Assembly: GCA_963668535.1 (NCBI GenBank)
Contig: OY764867.1
Coordinates: forward strand, 2,108,001 to 2,172,000
DNA length: 64,000 nucleotides
Origin: F22 sp963668535
GTDB taxonomy: Bacteria; Bacteroidota; Bacteroidia; Bacteroidales; Bacteroidaceae
Direction of reading: 5' to 3'
Each line of letters begins with the position of its first letter. Position 1 is the first letter of the stretch. The position numbers and the translations under genes are program-made. Below the pieces are notes generated by a model. That model had not been told where the DNA came from. It ran no database searches and worked only from the letters and a program-made list of their open reading frames with translations. Shown in pieces: positions 42,874-51,728 of the stretch.

Positions 42874-43920
42874 TTATTGTTTTACCGCTGCAAGTAAGAG
42901 AGTAGGGTACGCATGCCTACTAGTCGGTTTTTGTACCGTAAAGTCACCAAATCCCGCCTCCGTAAGCGCCTCTTTCAGTACCTTCTCAGGCAACTGATGC
43001 GTAGGATAGCCCATCACACGAGTTTGCAGTTCCACCAGCGCCAGCGTCAAGTCCGTCTCCTTATCTATCGCCTCGTCACATATATGATTGGAAATCAGCA
43101 CACCTCCAGGTTTCATAACCCGATGTACCCTTTTAAGAAAGTCCACCAATTGCCCATTCACCCCATATTCATATAGAAAGTGCGACACAAAAACCAAGTC
43201 ATACGTATCCACAAAATCGCCCCCCTGCTTCAAGTCAATCTCCTGATACACCACTCGGTCATAGTCCTTCTCCTCTCGTTTCAATTCCCGCCCATTTTGA
43301 CACACCTTAGGCAAGTCATACACATGCGATACCAGCTTATTATTCTCCTGAATCAACGCATGCGAATAATACCCGATATTTCCTGCCACATCACACATCT
43401 TCGTACAATGCGCAAATTGTGGAATCCCCTTGACAAATTGCAACACCTGCTGCAATCCTCCCGCCTTCGCTCCTTGTTCCATAGCTAGAGCAGTTTCCTT
43501 ACTCTCCCATATTCTACCAGAAAATGTTGGTTTTTCCCCCTTCAAGCTATCCACCAAGTGATCAAATGGCCCTTGACTACCTGTAAATTTGCCCATCATC
43601 ATCACCTGACTAGCTTCTGCCGTCTTCACCAGATACTCCTCAGCCATAGAGGACAACGCATATTCCCCATGCACCATTGTCAGCAGTTCTACCTTATGCA
43701 GCACGTTTATAAGAGCCTTCGTTACCGATGGCGCAGTTTGTAAGGCCTCCGTAATTTCTTCTACCGAGTAACTTTCTCGTCCTTTCAGTTGTAGATTAGC
43801 ACTCGATAATAGATCAAAAAGATCGATCTCAATGGCTGCATGAATAACTTTGGGTAGATAGCTCACACTCAATAGATTATGCAACTTGCCGTATGGCGCA
43901 TGTAGGATAGGTATATTCAT
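42874..43920 (-). CDS. SAM-dependent O-methyltransferase (plant-type O-MT family)
   Basis: A 348-residue protein with the two-part layout of the acetylserotonin/caffeate O-methyltransferase family: an N-terminal winged-helix dimerisation domain (residues ~15-100) and a C-terminal Rossmann domain with motif I degenerate as D-V-A-G-N-I-G-Y-Y-S, then D-L-P near 217, Y-D-L-V-F-V-S-H-F-L-Y-E-Y and M-K-P-G-G-V-L-I. Members methylate small hydroxylated or tetrapyrrole-like molecules, so the substrate cannot be assigned. Its promoter shares a distinctive upstream box with the ABC exporter operon 5 kb away, suggesting a common pathway. Confidence 0.8.
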   Translation of the reverse strand: MNIPILHAPYGKLHNLLSVSYLPKVIHAAIEIDLFDLLSSANLQLKGRESYSVEEITEALQTAPSVTKALINVLHKVELLTMVHGEYALSSMAEEYLVKTAEASQVMMMGKFTGSQGPFDHLVDSLKGEKPTFSGRIWESKETALAMEQGAKAGGLQQVLQFVKGIPQFAHCTKMCDVAGNIGYYSHALIQENNKLVSHVYDLPKVCQNGRELKREEKDYDRVVYQEIDLKQGGDFVDTYDLVFVSHFLYEYGVNGQLVDFLKRVHRVMKPGGVLISNHICDEAIDKETDLTLALVELQTRVMGYPTHQLPEKVLKEALTEAGFGDFTVQKPTSRHAYPTLLLAAVKQ

Positions 43921-43970
43921 CGTTTTCTTTTTTGTAGTCTGCCATATAGGTAGGCTTATTTGTTATGCTG

Positions 43971-44027
43971 CAAAGGTAGCACGAAAAAGAAGATGTGTCA
44001 ATACCTATTTATGGGGATAATGAGGAG
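43971..44027 (-). promoter_or_regulatory. Methyltransferase promoter with shared upstream box
   Basis: On the minus strand: a box ending in AAATAGGTATTG (44010-43999), 20 nt, then TACCTTTG (43978-43971). The TTG serves as -33. The bases further upstream (TCATTATC-C-CC) also match the ABC exporter promoter. Confidence 0.6.
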
Positions 44028-44039
44028 GGGAAATAATAA

Positions 44040-44894
44040 TCACTCCACAAACTTCTTGAGTATTTTTTCTCTCAGTGCCTCATACTCCTTATCAGAGACC
44101 AAATCTGATTGTTTCATTTCCTCCAATTGTTGGAGCTTTTCTACATACGCCTTGGATGCATTGTCTTCTTTGTTGATTCTATGTATGCGTTCCATAAAGC
44201 CAGCAGAAATAATACCTGTAGGCAATGCAATGAGTCCGATGCCCAGTAATGCGATAATCCCACTGATAAAACGTCCCATATCGGTGATGGGGTAGATGTC
44301 GCCGTATCCCACTGTAGTCAGCGTCGCTACTGACCACCACAGTGCCGAGAAGATATTGTTGAACTTGTCGGGTTGTGCTTCATTTTCGACAAAAAACATG
44401 GTAAAAGACGAAATAACAATGAGCGTAATCGTTATAAATCCTGTCATTATCAAATCGGTTTTCTTTTCTTTGATGATTGTGCTGAGCACATACAAGGCAT
44501 TGTTAAAGCGATGTAGCTTAAAAATACGTAGCAATCTCGTCATGCGTAGTAGACGCAATGCTCTTAGATCAAGGTGCATAGCCATCGGGATGTAGAATGG
44601 AAGAATGGCCATTAGGTCAATAATCCCATTGGTCGAAGTCATAAATTTGAGTCTTGCTTTTCCTGGAGATAGTTCTGGATAGAGTAGATTGGCTACCCAG
44701 ATGCGCCCTAGATATTCCAATGTAAAGAGTATGATAAATACATTATTAATGACCGTAAGGATGATATGGTGTGCTGTCGTGAAATCATAAAATGTCTCTA
44801 CACCTAGTTCTATAATACTTAGCGTAATACAAATCATCATGAAATAATCGAAACGATGGTTGTGGTTAAGCAGGGCGTGTAAGTATCTTTTCAT
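44040..44894 (-). CDS. Voltage-gated-type potassium channel
   Basis: A 284-residue ion channel with six membrane helices. S4 carries regularly spaced arginines (L-R-A-L-R-L-L-R-M-T-R-L-L-R-I-F), and the pore has the potassium selectivity filter T-V-G-Y-G-D in T-L-T-T-V-G-Y-G-D-I-Y-P. A C-terminal cytoplasmic coiled-coil/SHOCT-like tail (Q-Q-L-E-E-M-K...E-Y-E-A-L-R-E-K-I-L) follows. It is transcribed from the minus strand with the ABC genes upstream and inverted repeats between them, so it is probably a separate unit. Confidence 0.92.
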   Translation of the reverse strand: MKRYLHALLNHNHRFDYFMMICITLSIIELGVETFYDFTTAHHIILTVINNVFIILFTLEYLGRIWVANLLYPELSPGKARLKFMTSTNGIIDLMAILPFYIPMAMHLDLRALRLLRMTRLLRIFKLHRFNNALYVLSTIIKEKKTDLIMTGFITITLIVISSFTMFFVENEAQPDKFNNIFSALWWSVATLTTVGYGDIYPITDMGRFISGIIALLGIGLIALPTGIISAGFMERIHRINKEDNASKAYVEKLQQLEEMKQSDLVSDKEYEALREKILKKFVE

Positions 44895-45030
44895 TGGAAA
44901 ATATTGTATTGATGATGGGGACTAAATATAGTAAATAATCACGAGGTAATGACGATTTTCTATAAAAATACGGTGCAATTTTATCTAGGCTAAGTCTTTG
45001 TTTTTACGAAGCCTTTGCGAACCGAAACGG

Positions 45031-45082
45031 AAGCGCTTGCGATTTGCTAAACATCGGGATGTGTACAAAATCGCAAGCGCTT
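45031..45082. repeat. 15-bp inverted repeat with nested hairpin
   Basis: AAGCGCTTGCGATTT (45031-45045) pairs perfectly with 45068-45082; within the loop ACATC-GG-GATGT forms a second small hairpin. It lies in the 299-bp gap between the ABC operon and the potassium channel gene; no U-run. Confidence 0.7.
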
Positions 45083-45139
45083 GAGTTTTGGGGCTCTAAA
45101 TAGATGTATTTGTGATGACTGTAATCTCCATTCACTGTG

Positions 45140-45169
45140 AAGTATATAAGAGCTCGCTCTTATATACTT
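45140..45169 (-). terminator. Inverted repeat after the ABC exporter operon
   Basis: A 14-bp perfect stem (45140-45153 with 45156-45169) with a 2-nt gap, starting 25 bp after the stop of the last ABC gene. Lack of a U-run leaves the terminator role uncertain. Confidence 0.5.
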
Positions 45170-45193
45170 GATAACCTACCTAACAAGTATCAC

Positions 45194-46969
45194 TCAACTA
45201 TTCATCATAGGTTGTTTATTATTTATCATGGTCAAGGGAGAACTGGTTGTTTGTTTTTTCACCATGGCCGCAAAGAGTGTATCTTGTTTTAGTAACTCGG
45301 TTGGGGAGCCACATTCTGCTACATGTCCATTGGCAAGCACTACTATTTTATGTGCATTAGCTACTGTACGCATGCGGTGAGCGATGATCAGTACGGTCTT
45401 ATTTTGTATTAGGGCAGAGATACCAGCTTGGATTTTGGTTTCGTTTTCGACATCAAGCGATGCTGTGGCTTCATCCAACAATACGATAGGAGCATCTTTT
45501 AATAAGGCACGTGCAATAGAGATGCGCTGTCGTTCACCTCCAGAAAGTGTCTGCCCATTTTCGCCAATGATGGTGTCGTATCCTTGTGGCATCTTCTGAA
45601 TAAATTCATCGCATTTAGCTAGTTTCGCTATACGTATGATGTCTTCGTCACTCGCGTCGCGTTTGCCTATGCGGATATTGTCTTTTATTGATGCGTTAAA
45701 CAGGACCACATCTTGAAATACTATAGAAAAATGATTGAGTAATGTCTCTGGGTCAATCTTACTGATATCTTCACCGCCCAAGGTGATTCGCCCTTGTTGC
45801 ACATCCCAGAAACGAGCAGCTAGTTTGGCCGATGTACTTTTTCCTCCACCAGACGGACCAACTAAGGCGGTGATTTCTCCTTGTTTGGCGGTAAAAGAGA
45901 CATCTTCTAAAACCTGTTTGTCTTCTTCATAAGCAAAAGAAACATGCTCGAATCTGATATCATAATGTTTGGGGGCGAATGTTTTTTTGCCCTGTTGTAT
46001 AGGCAACGCTTCAATTTCGTTCATGCGGTCTATGCGTACATTGAGAAATAGCAAGGCTGCCAAATTGTTGAATACTTCGCTGATAGGATTATAGATACTA
46101 GCCGATACCATCAAGAATATGCAGTACACAAACAAGGTCGTCTCGCCTGTTAGTACCATACTGGCTCCTAGGATGATGACTGAAGCCAAGCCTAGTTTCA
46201 ATAAACTTTGTGCGGAGTTGACAATGGCACCTATAAATAACTCCCCTTTGATCAAGTCTTTTTCATAGGTTTTAATGGTCTGTTTGAGAGATGCGCAATA
46301 GCTGTCTTCTTGATTGTAAGCTTTGATTTCTTGGATGGCTTCTAATCCTTCTTGTATCTTTTCCGAGACGGCTCGTTTGGTGAAATATGAATCTTGATTG
46401 TCACTATCTATTCTTCTTTTGGCTATAAATATGACTAGTCCAGCAACCGGAACTACCCAGAATAAGGCCAATGATAGGGGCCAGTTGAACATAAATAACC
46501 CAATGGCTATGGCGATGATGCTCAGTATGGAGGCAAACAGTTGGGGGACGGCATGAGAAAAAGTGTGTTCCAAATCTGTATTGTCCGTCATGATAGTAGC
46601 TGTAAGATCTGAAAGATTTTTTTCACCAAAGAAGGCTAATGGGAGTTTACGTAATTTTTCTGCTAGTGCAATTCTACGATTGGCACTTTCATCGTAAATG
46701 GTGGTGTATGTGCTTTGATATTGTATCAGGGCTACTCCAAACATGATGACCATACAACCTAATGCCAATAAGATGTAGTACCACACCGTATGGACTATAG
46801 AGGCGTCAGTATCTAATACTTTGGTGAGATACTCGTTGAGAAAATAGTACATAAATACTGCGGGTAGCATGAGGGCAATATTGAGACAAGTTGTGCCTAG
46901 AGTACCCTTTATAAAATCTATAAAGCCTTTGTCTGAAAGAGCTAATCTTCTTTGTATTTTTGTTTTCAT
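45194..46969 (-). CDS. ABC exporter, fused permease and ATPase (second subunit)
   Basis: A 591-residue type IV ABC half-transporter. Six membrane helices fill residues ~20-310; the ATPase follows with Walker A G-P-S-G-G-G-K-S-T, the signature L-S-G-G-E-R-Q-R and Walker B I-V-L-L-D-E-A-T-A-S-L-D, then the H-loop I-A-H-R. It starts 14 bp after the preceding half-transporter gene and almost certainly forms a heterodimer with it. The intact Walker B glutamate suggests both sites can be active. Substrate unknown. Confidence 0.93.
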   Translation of the reverse strand: MKTKIQRRLALSDKGFIDFIKGTLGTTCLNIALMLPAVFMYYFLNEYLTKVLDTDASIVHTVWYYILLALGCMVIMFGVALIQYQSTYTTIYDESANRRIALAEKLRKLPLAFFGEKNLSDLTATIMTDNTDLEHTFSHAVPQLFASILSIIAIAIGLFMFNWPLSLALFWVVPVAGLVIFIAKRRIDSDNQDSYFTKRAVSEKIQEGLEAIQEIKAYNQEDSYCASLKQTIKTYEKDLIKGELFIGAIVNSAQSLLKLGLASVIILGASMVLTGETTLFVYCIFLMVSASIYNPISEVFNNLAALLFLNVRIDRMNEIEALPIQQGKKTFAPKHYDIRFEHVSFAYEEDKQVLEDVSFTAKQGEITALVGPSGGGKSTSAKLAARFWDVQQGRITLGGEDISKIDPETLLNHFSIVFQDVVLFNASIKDNIRIGKRDASDEDIIRIAKLAKCDEFIQKMPQGYDTIIGENGQTLSGGERQRISIARALLKDAPIVLLDEATASLDVENETKIQAGISALIQNKTVLIIAHRMRTVANAHKIVVLANGHVAECGSPTELLKQDTLFAAMVKKQTTSSPLTMINNKQPMMNS

Positions 46970-46983
46970 TTTTGTCTATTGTA

Positions 46984-48750
46984 TTATTGAGCGATTTCTT
47001 GACCAACGACCCATTGCACGGCCTGTTGATATTCTTTCCACATAGAAGCATATACTCCTTGTTGATCTAGTAGTGTGGTGTGTGTGCCTGCTTCTTCAAT
47101 CTTACCGTCGTTAATGACTAGTATATGATCGGCATCTACAACGCTTGTAAGGCGGTGAGCAATCATAAGTACTGTTTTTCCTTTGGTTAGTTTGCGTAAA
47201 GCCTCTTGGATGAGATGCTCATTCTCTGGATCTGTAAATGCAGTGGCTTCATCAAGTACAACGATAGGGGCATCTTTCAGAAAGGCTCTAGCCAAAGCCA
47301 CTCGTTGCTGTTCACCACCAGAAAGATAGGTTCCTTTAGTGCCTATTTCTGTGTGTACACCATTAGGTAAGCGATCGATAATCTCACGGCATTGTGCTAA
47401 GTCAATCGCTCGATTCACTTCTTCCATCGTGGCTTCTGGCTTCCCGTATTTAATATTGTCTAGTAGGGTGGTTTTAAATAAGCGTGTATTTTGGAAAACA
47501 AACGAAATATGGGTCATTAGGTCTTGGTGACTAATGTCTTGTACGTTGACACCGCCTATGCATACTGTACCTTCGTCGGCATCCCAGAAACGTGGAACTA
47601 ACCGTGCGATGGTTGTCTTGCCTCCACCAGATGCACCAACTAAGGCTACTGTACTATTGGCTGGTATTTCGAAACTAATTCTATCAATGGCTTTTTTATC
47701 TGCATGGGGATAGGAGAACGATACATTGTTGTAGCTGATGTTGTAGTGGTTTATCTGTTGGGGGTTGGCTGACTCAGGCAGTGGTCTAGTCTCCATCAAT
47801 GCTTCTAGCCGAGTCATGGCTTCTTCTGCTTGTCCCATGGCTTGATTGAGATACATGCTTCGCATGATGCTATGAGAAAATATAGGAGTTATCAAGATAT
47901 ATAGGAATAGGTTCAGAACGCCTCGCATATAATCGCCATCAGATCCTATAATGAGAATGGTAACAGGGACAAGTACAAAGGCAAAACTGTTGATCACTGT
48001 GATATATGCTGCCATGGGAATCTTCCACATTTTTGTATAAGATACAACCATATCTCTATACTTTATAATACTGCGATGGAAATTCTTAAATGAGTAGACC
48101 GTTTGTTGAAATACTTTGACTACAGGGATACCACGGACATATTCTACTGCTTCGGTATTCATTTCTTCCAGAGAGGTCATATATTGATTCATAAAATATC
48201 GACCTTTTGTACCCATCATTGTTGTTATAATAGATAAGGACAAGACGATAGGTATCATGCATGCGAGACCAAGTTGCCAGTCGAATAGGAAGATTAGTAT
48301 AATCCCTGATAATGGCAAAATAATAGTACCAGCTAAGTCTGGTAGTTGATGGGCCAAAAAGGAATGGGTGATACTTGCATTGTCATCAATAATTTTACGG
48401 ATACGTCCACTAGGAGTGTTGTCAAAAAAGCCTAAAGGCATCTTGATCACTTGTTCCATGGATTTGCGCCGGATGGTACATTCTACCCTGAAGGCTGCAA
48501 GATGTGATAGAGATAGTCCCACGAAGTAAAGTAGAATACTGCCTATGGCACATCCTGCCGCCCACCAAGCATAGATGTGTATCATGGAACTGGAAACTGT
48601 TGTTTGTGTGATAAATTCTCGTATAATAAACCACACTAGTACATAGGGAATCATGGCCATAATGGCACTGAGACCTGACAACAGCAGTGATATAGGGAGA
48701 AGCATTTTTCTACCTGTCATGTAAGTTTGTAATTTCTTTAATGTTTTCAT
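46984..48750 (-). CDS. ABC exporter, fused permease and ATPase (first subunit)
   Basis: A 588-residue half-transporter with six membrane helices and an ATPase domain: Walker A G-A-S-G-G-G-K-T-T, signature L-S-G-G-E-Q-Q-R, Walker B I-V-V-L-D-E-A-T-A-F-T-D-P-E-N-E. The D-E-A-T-A-F-x-D-P-E-N-E variant is typical of the siderophore-related YbtP/YbtQ and IrtA/IrtB branch (family knowledge), so transport of a metal-binding or peptide-like small molecule is plausible but unproven. First gene of the two-gene operon. Confidence 0.93.
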   Translation of the reverse strand: MKTLKKLQTYMTGRKMLLPISLLLSGLSAIMAMIPYVLVWFIIREFITQTTVSSSMIHIYAWWAAGCAIGSILLYFVGLSLSHLAAFRVECTIRRKSMEQVIKMPLGFFDNTPSGRIRKIIDDNASITHSFLAHQLPDLAGTIILPLSGIILIFLFDWQLGLACMIPIVLSLSIITTMMGTKGRYFMNQYMTSLEEMNTEAVEYVRGIPVVKVFQQTVYSFKNFHRSIIKYRDMVVSYTKMWKIPMAAYITVINSFAFVLVPVTILIIGSDGDYMRGVLNLFLYILITPIFSHSIMRSMYLNQAMGQAEEAMTRLEALMETRPLPESANPQQINHYNISYNNVSFSYPHADKKAIDRISFEIPANSTVALVGASGGGKTTIARLVPRFWDADEGTVCIGGVNVQDISHQDLMTHISFVFQNTRLFKTTLLDNIKYGKPEATMEEVNRAIDLAQCREIIDRLPNGVHTEIGTKGTYLSGGEQQRVALARAFLKDAPIVVLDEATAFTDPENEHLIQEALRKLTKGKTVLMIAHRLTSVVDADHILVINDGKIEEAGTHTTLLDQQGVYASMWKEYQQAVQWVVGQEIAQ

Positions 48751-48826
48751 CTATTTGTTGTTCAATTGGTTTTGCGTAATAGAGAACAATGTTTTGTATT
48801 GTTCAAAAAAGAACTTCATTAGCGAG

Positions 48827-48932
48827 ACTATGTTGTATGTGTATCTGGATAGGTACACTATGTTGTATTAATTACCATACAAAGGTATGGTGTCTCTTTA
48901 GTATGTGCAATACCTATTTGTGGTGATAATGA
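48827..48932 (-). promoter_or_regulatory. ABC exporter promoter: shared box, palindrome over -7, leader direct repeats
   Basis: On the minus strand AAATAGGTATTG (48919-48908), 20 nt, then TACCTTTG (48887-48880), the same box and spacing as the methyltransferase promoter. The -7 is embedded in a palindrome, ACCATAC-AAAG-GTATGGT (48874-48891). Between promoter and start, ACTATGTTGTAT occurs twice, 30 bp apart (48827-48838 and 48857-48868). Together with the terminator at 49012 this accounts for the 365-bp gap. Confidence 0.6.
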
Positions 48933-49011
48933 AAATGAGATGTGATGGGAAATACTTCGGAGTAGGTATATAGGTTTGTCAAGTCATATGTTAGATAGGA
49001 TTTGTTACAAA

Positions 49012-49047
49012 AAAGCGAGCCTGTCGAATCATCGACAAGCTCGCTTT
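49012..49047 (-). terminator. Terminator of the split ATPase gene
   Basis: A 9-bp outer stem (49012-49020 with 49039-49047) and a 6-bp inner stem, followed on the minus strand by TTTTTTG. Confidence 0.9.
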
Positions 49048-49115
49048 GGTATGTATTCTCAATGCTTGGTTCTCAATATATGTGTTATACATTATTGAAG
49101 ATGTGCATAACAGAT

Positions 49116-50013
49116 TTATTTCTTAATAGTCGCAATCGCATAGATTGGATATACCTTAATCGCTTCATAGGCACCATAATTTTCCATTGAAGTACGAATA
49201 CCCAGAGAGAGTTTCTTCATTTCCATAAATAAACGTAGACTTTGCATGCTTCCCTGTGTGCCAGATTTAACTTCAATAGGTAGCACTTCTCCTTGATAGT
49301 GACTTATGTAATCTATCTCTGCTTGGCTACCTCTGGTTTCTCTCTGCCAGTAGTATAGGGTGGCAGGTTTATAGGGTGATTGCGCTTTAATAAGTTCGGT
49401 ACCTACAAACACCTCGGCCAGTACACCACGGTTTATAGATTTAAAGTCGGTACTTAGGAGAAGCTCTGTATAGTCTAAATCAAGCATACGTTGGGTAATG
49501 CCTGTATCGAGAAGAATCAATTTGAAATACTTCTCGTTTACTTCTGCTCCAAGAGGGAGTCCGTTGGCATGAGTGCGGGGTACTTGATATACTAGTCCAG
49601 CAAGAATCAACGCACGAATCGCTTGTTTGATGACTTCATTACGTTTGTCTTTATCTACTTTAGAATAGACAAATTTGCCAGTCCCTTGGCGTGCTATAGA
49701 TAATAGAGCTTGTTGAAGTAGGGAGGGCGATATCTTTTCTGCATACTTTGAAAAATCATCTTTGTATGAGACGATGATATCATCGAGAAGTTGTTGACAA
49801 CGCAAGAGGTCCTTATGCTCGGCATAGGAACGTACTACTTCGGGCATACCACCTATGATTTGAAAGGTACGAAAATGTGTTAGAAGCTTTTCATGAACAA
49901 GCTCAGGAAGTGGACTGATAGGGGTGGCTTGAAGGGTAGCTTCCCATAAGGCTGTCTGGTTTAAGGCGGTTAGGTATTCTTCAAAAGAAAAAGGATACAT
50001 GAATAAACTACGT
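49116..50013 (-). pseudogene. AAA_14/DUF4143 ATPase, C-terminal fragment (split by IS21-type element)
   Basis: About 300 residues forming the DUF4143 half of an AAA ATPase: F-M-Y-P-F-S-F-E-E-Y-L at its beginning, G-G-M-P-E-V-V, and the nuclease-like W-Q-R-E-T-R-G-S-Q-A-E-I-D-Y-I with P-I-E-V-K-S-G near the end. The start of the gene lies beyond the insertion at 52539-52971. Deleting the element and one TACGT copy joins the fragments into one 1326-bp frame of 441 residues. The rest of the apparent reading frame up to 50075 is IS sequence. Confidence 0.92.
50009..50013. repeat. Target-site duplication, left copy
   Basis: TACGT, identical to 52539-52543, abuts the left end of the IS element. 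Confidence 0.9.
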
Positions 50014-50129
50014 TGTAATGTGTATCTTTGAAGCGCCCTAAATGTGTAACGTAAAAGCGCCACGGTAAGTGTCAAAAAAAGAGGTAATCTTTTTGTATCT
50101 TTGTGTGACCAAACCCAAAATACAAATTT

Positions 50130-51728
50130 ATGATTACCTCTCCATCGTTCCCTTCTTGCATAAAGAAGCTCCAGATGTTCGACAAAGTTAGGGAATTGTC
50201 TTCAAAAGGCAAAACAAACACGCAAATAGCTTTTGATTTAGGTATCGACCGTCATCGTGTCGGTCGTTATCTTAGTATGAGTCGCAATGAATTTGTGGCC
50301 AGTAAAGCTTACAAGCGCAATTATGTTCGTGTGCTTGATAAGTATGAACAAAAGATTTACCAATACATTTACTTACATCCTTTTGTAAGTTCTGCAGAAG
50401 TGGGTGATTATATCCGTAAGTACTTCCCAGAGGTAGGTCGTGTGTCGCGTAAAACGGTTTACAACTACACAAAGTACATCCGTGCGAAGTATAGCATAGC
50501 GCAAGTTGGCTATGAACAACATCGCATAATGACTCAGCTTGAAGCTACCCCTTATGGTTATCAGGCACAGGTTGATTTTGGTGAACGTCGTGTGCCAGTG
50601 GCTGGTAGCAATGGCCATAAGCGCATTTACTTTATGGCTATGGTACTCTCTCGTTCGCGCTATAAGTTTGTGTTTATGAGCGATACTCCGTTCACTACAG
50701 AGAAATCGGTTTATGCACACGAACTTGCTTTTGAGTTCTTCGGTGGCGTACCAGAAACGATACTGTATGACCAGGATAAGTGCTTCTTGTATAAAGAGTA
50801 TTATGGCGACAATCAATTGACCTATAAGTTTAAGCGTTTTGTGGATGATATTGGTTTTAGACCTGAGTTCTGTCATAAGAACGATCCAGAAAGTAAAGGC
50901 AAGGTTGAGAATGTGGTGAAGTATGTTAAAGGCAACTTCATGCGTACACAGGAATTTACCACCATAGCGCAGTACAATAAAGAAGCCATTGACTGGCTCA
51001 ACCGTACAGGAAATCAATTAGAACACTCCGTAACAAAGCTGATACCTGCTCAAGAGTTCTTGCGGGAAATAAAATCACTTAGGCCTTATTACGGGAAGCC
51101 TACAGCTCCTAATATAGAGCCAGTGCCGTACAATGTGTCTAAGACCAATGTAATCCATTATAAAGCAAATACATATAGCTTACCTTATGGCACTTACAAA
51201 CACCCAAGACAGAAATGTTATGTCTTAGTACAGCACAATGAATTGATCGTGTATGCTACTCAAACAGGCAAAGAGTTGACACGCCATACGATATCCTCTA
51301 AGCGTGGGCAGTATATCAATAAAGAAGCGCATAAGCGTCCTTTGGATAAGAAAGTGGCACAGCTAGAGGAACAAATCATGACTTATGTGCAGTCGGATGA
51401 CTTTATGTATAAACTACTTGCCAACCTGAAAATAGAGTTGGGCAACTATTATAAGAGCCACTTAAAGTACTTAATAGCACATCTGAAAAGCTACTCCAAA
51501 GAAGACTTGCTACAAGGTGTCAAATGGTGTGTGCTCCACGATGTCGCTTCGGCATATCGTCTACAAGAGGTGGTGTGTACGATGAGTAAGAAATCACCTC
51601 AAGAGGTAGATAGTAGTCAAATAAAGCTACTTGGTCAAGCAGACCATCAAGCCATGGCTACGCCAGAGAAATCAACCATAAGTACGTACAATGATATTTT
51701 ACAGATATGTCCAACTCAGAACAACTAA
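50130..51728 (+). CDS. istA: IS21-type transposase IstA
   Basis: A 532-residue transposase. The N-terminus has a helix-turn-helix (T-N-T-Q-I-A-F-D-L-G-I-D-R-H-R-V-G-R-Y-L) and the centre a retroviral-integrase-like DDE domain: D in Y-Q-A-Q-V-D-F-G-E, D in E-T-I-L-Y-D-Q-D-K and E in N-D-P-E-S-K-G-K-V-E. Full length for the family. The start 50130 lies just after the internal promoter; M-F-D-K at 50175 is an alternative. It overlaps istB by 22 bp, suggesting translational coupling. Confidence 0.95.
   Translation: MITSPSFPSCIKKLQMFDKVRELSSKGKTNTQIAFDLGIDRHRVGRYLSMSRNEFVASKAYKRNYVRVLDKYEQKIYQYIYLHPFVSSAEVGDYIRKYFPEVGRVSRKTVYNYTKYIRAKYSIAQVGYEQHRIMTQLEATPYGYQAQVDFGERRVPVAGSNGHKRIYFMAMVLSRSRYKFVFMSDTPFTTEKSVYAHELAFEFFGGVPETILYDQDKCFLYKEYYGDNQLTYKFKRFVDDIGFRPEFCHKNDPESKGKVENVVKYVKGNFMRTQEFTTIAQYNKEAIDWLNRTGNQLEHSVTKLIPAQEFLREIKSLRPYYGKPTAPNIEPVPYNVSKTNVIHYKANTYSLPYGTYKHPRQKCYVLVQHNELIVYATQTGKELTRHTISSKRGQYINKEAHKRPLDKKVAQLEEQIMTYVQSDDFMYKLLANLKIELGNYYKSHLKYLIAHLKSYSKEDLLQGVKWCVLHDVASAYRLQEVVCTMSKKSPQEVDSSQIKLLGQADHQAMATPEKSTISTYNDILQICPTQNN

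Noticed and set aside
44895..45193. Replication origin suggested by the composition switch and inverted repeats
   Set aside because: No DnaA-box cluster (TTATCCACA-like) or dnaA/dnaN genes, and heavily expressed carAB/purF genes run against the expected leading strand.
50014..50075. Extra N-terminal residues of the DUF4143 fragment
   Set aside because: This part is IS sequence read through in frame, not host gene.
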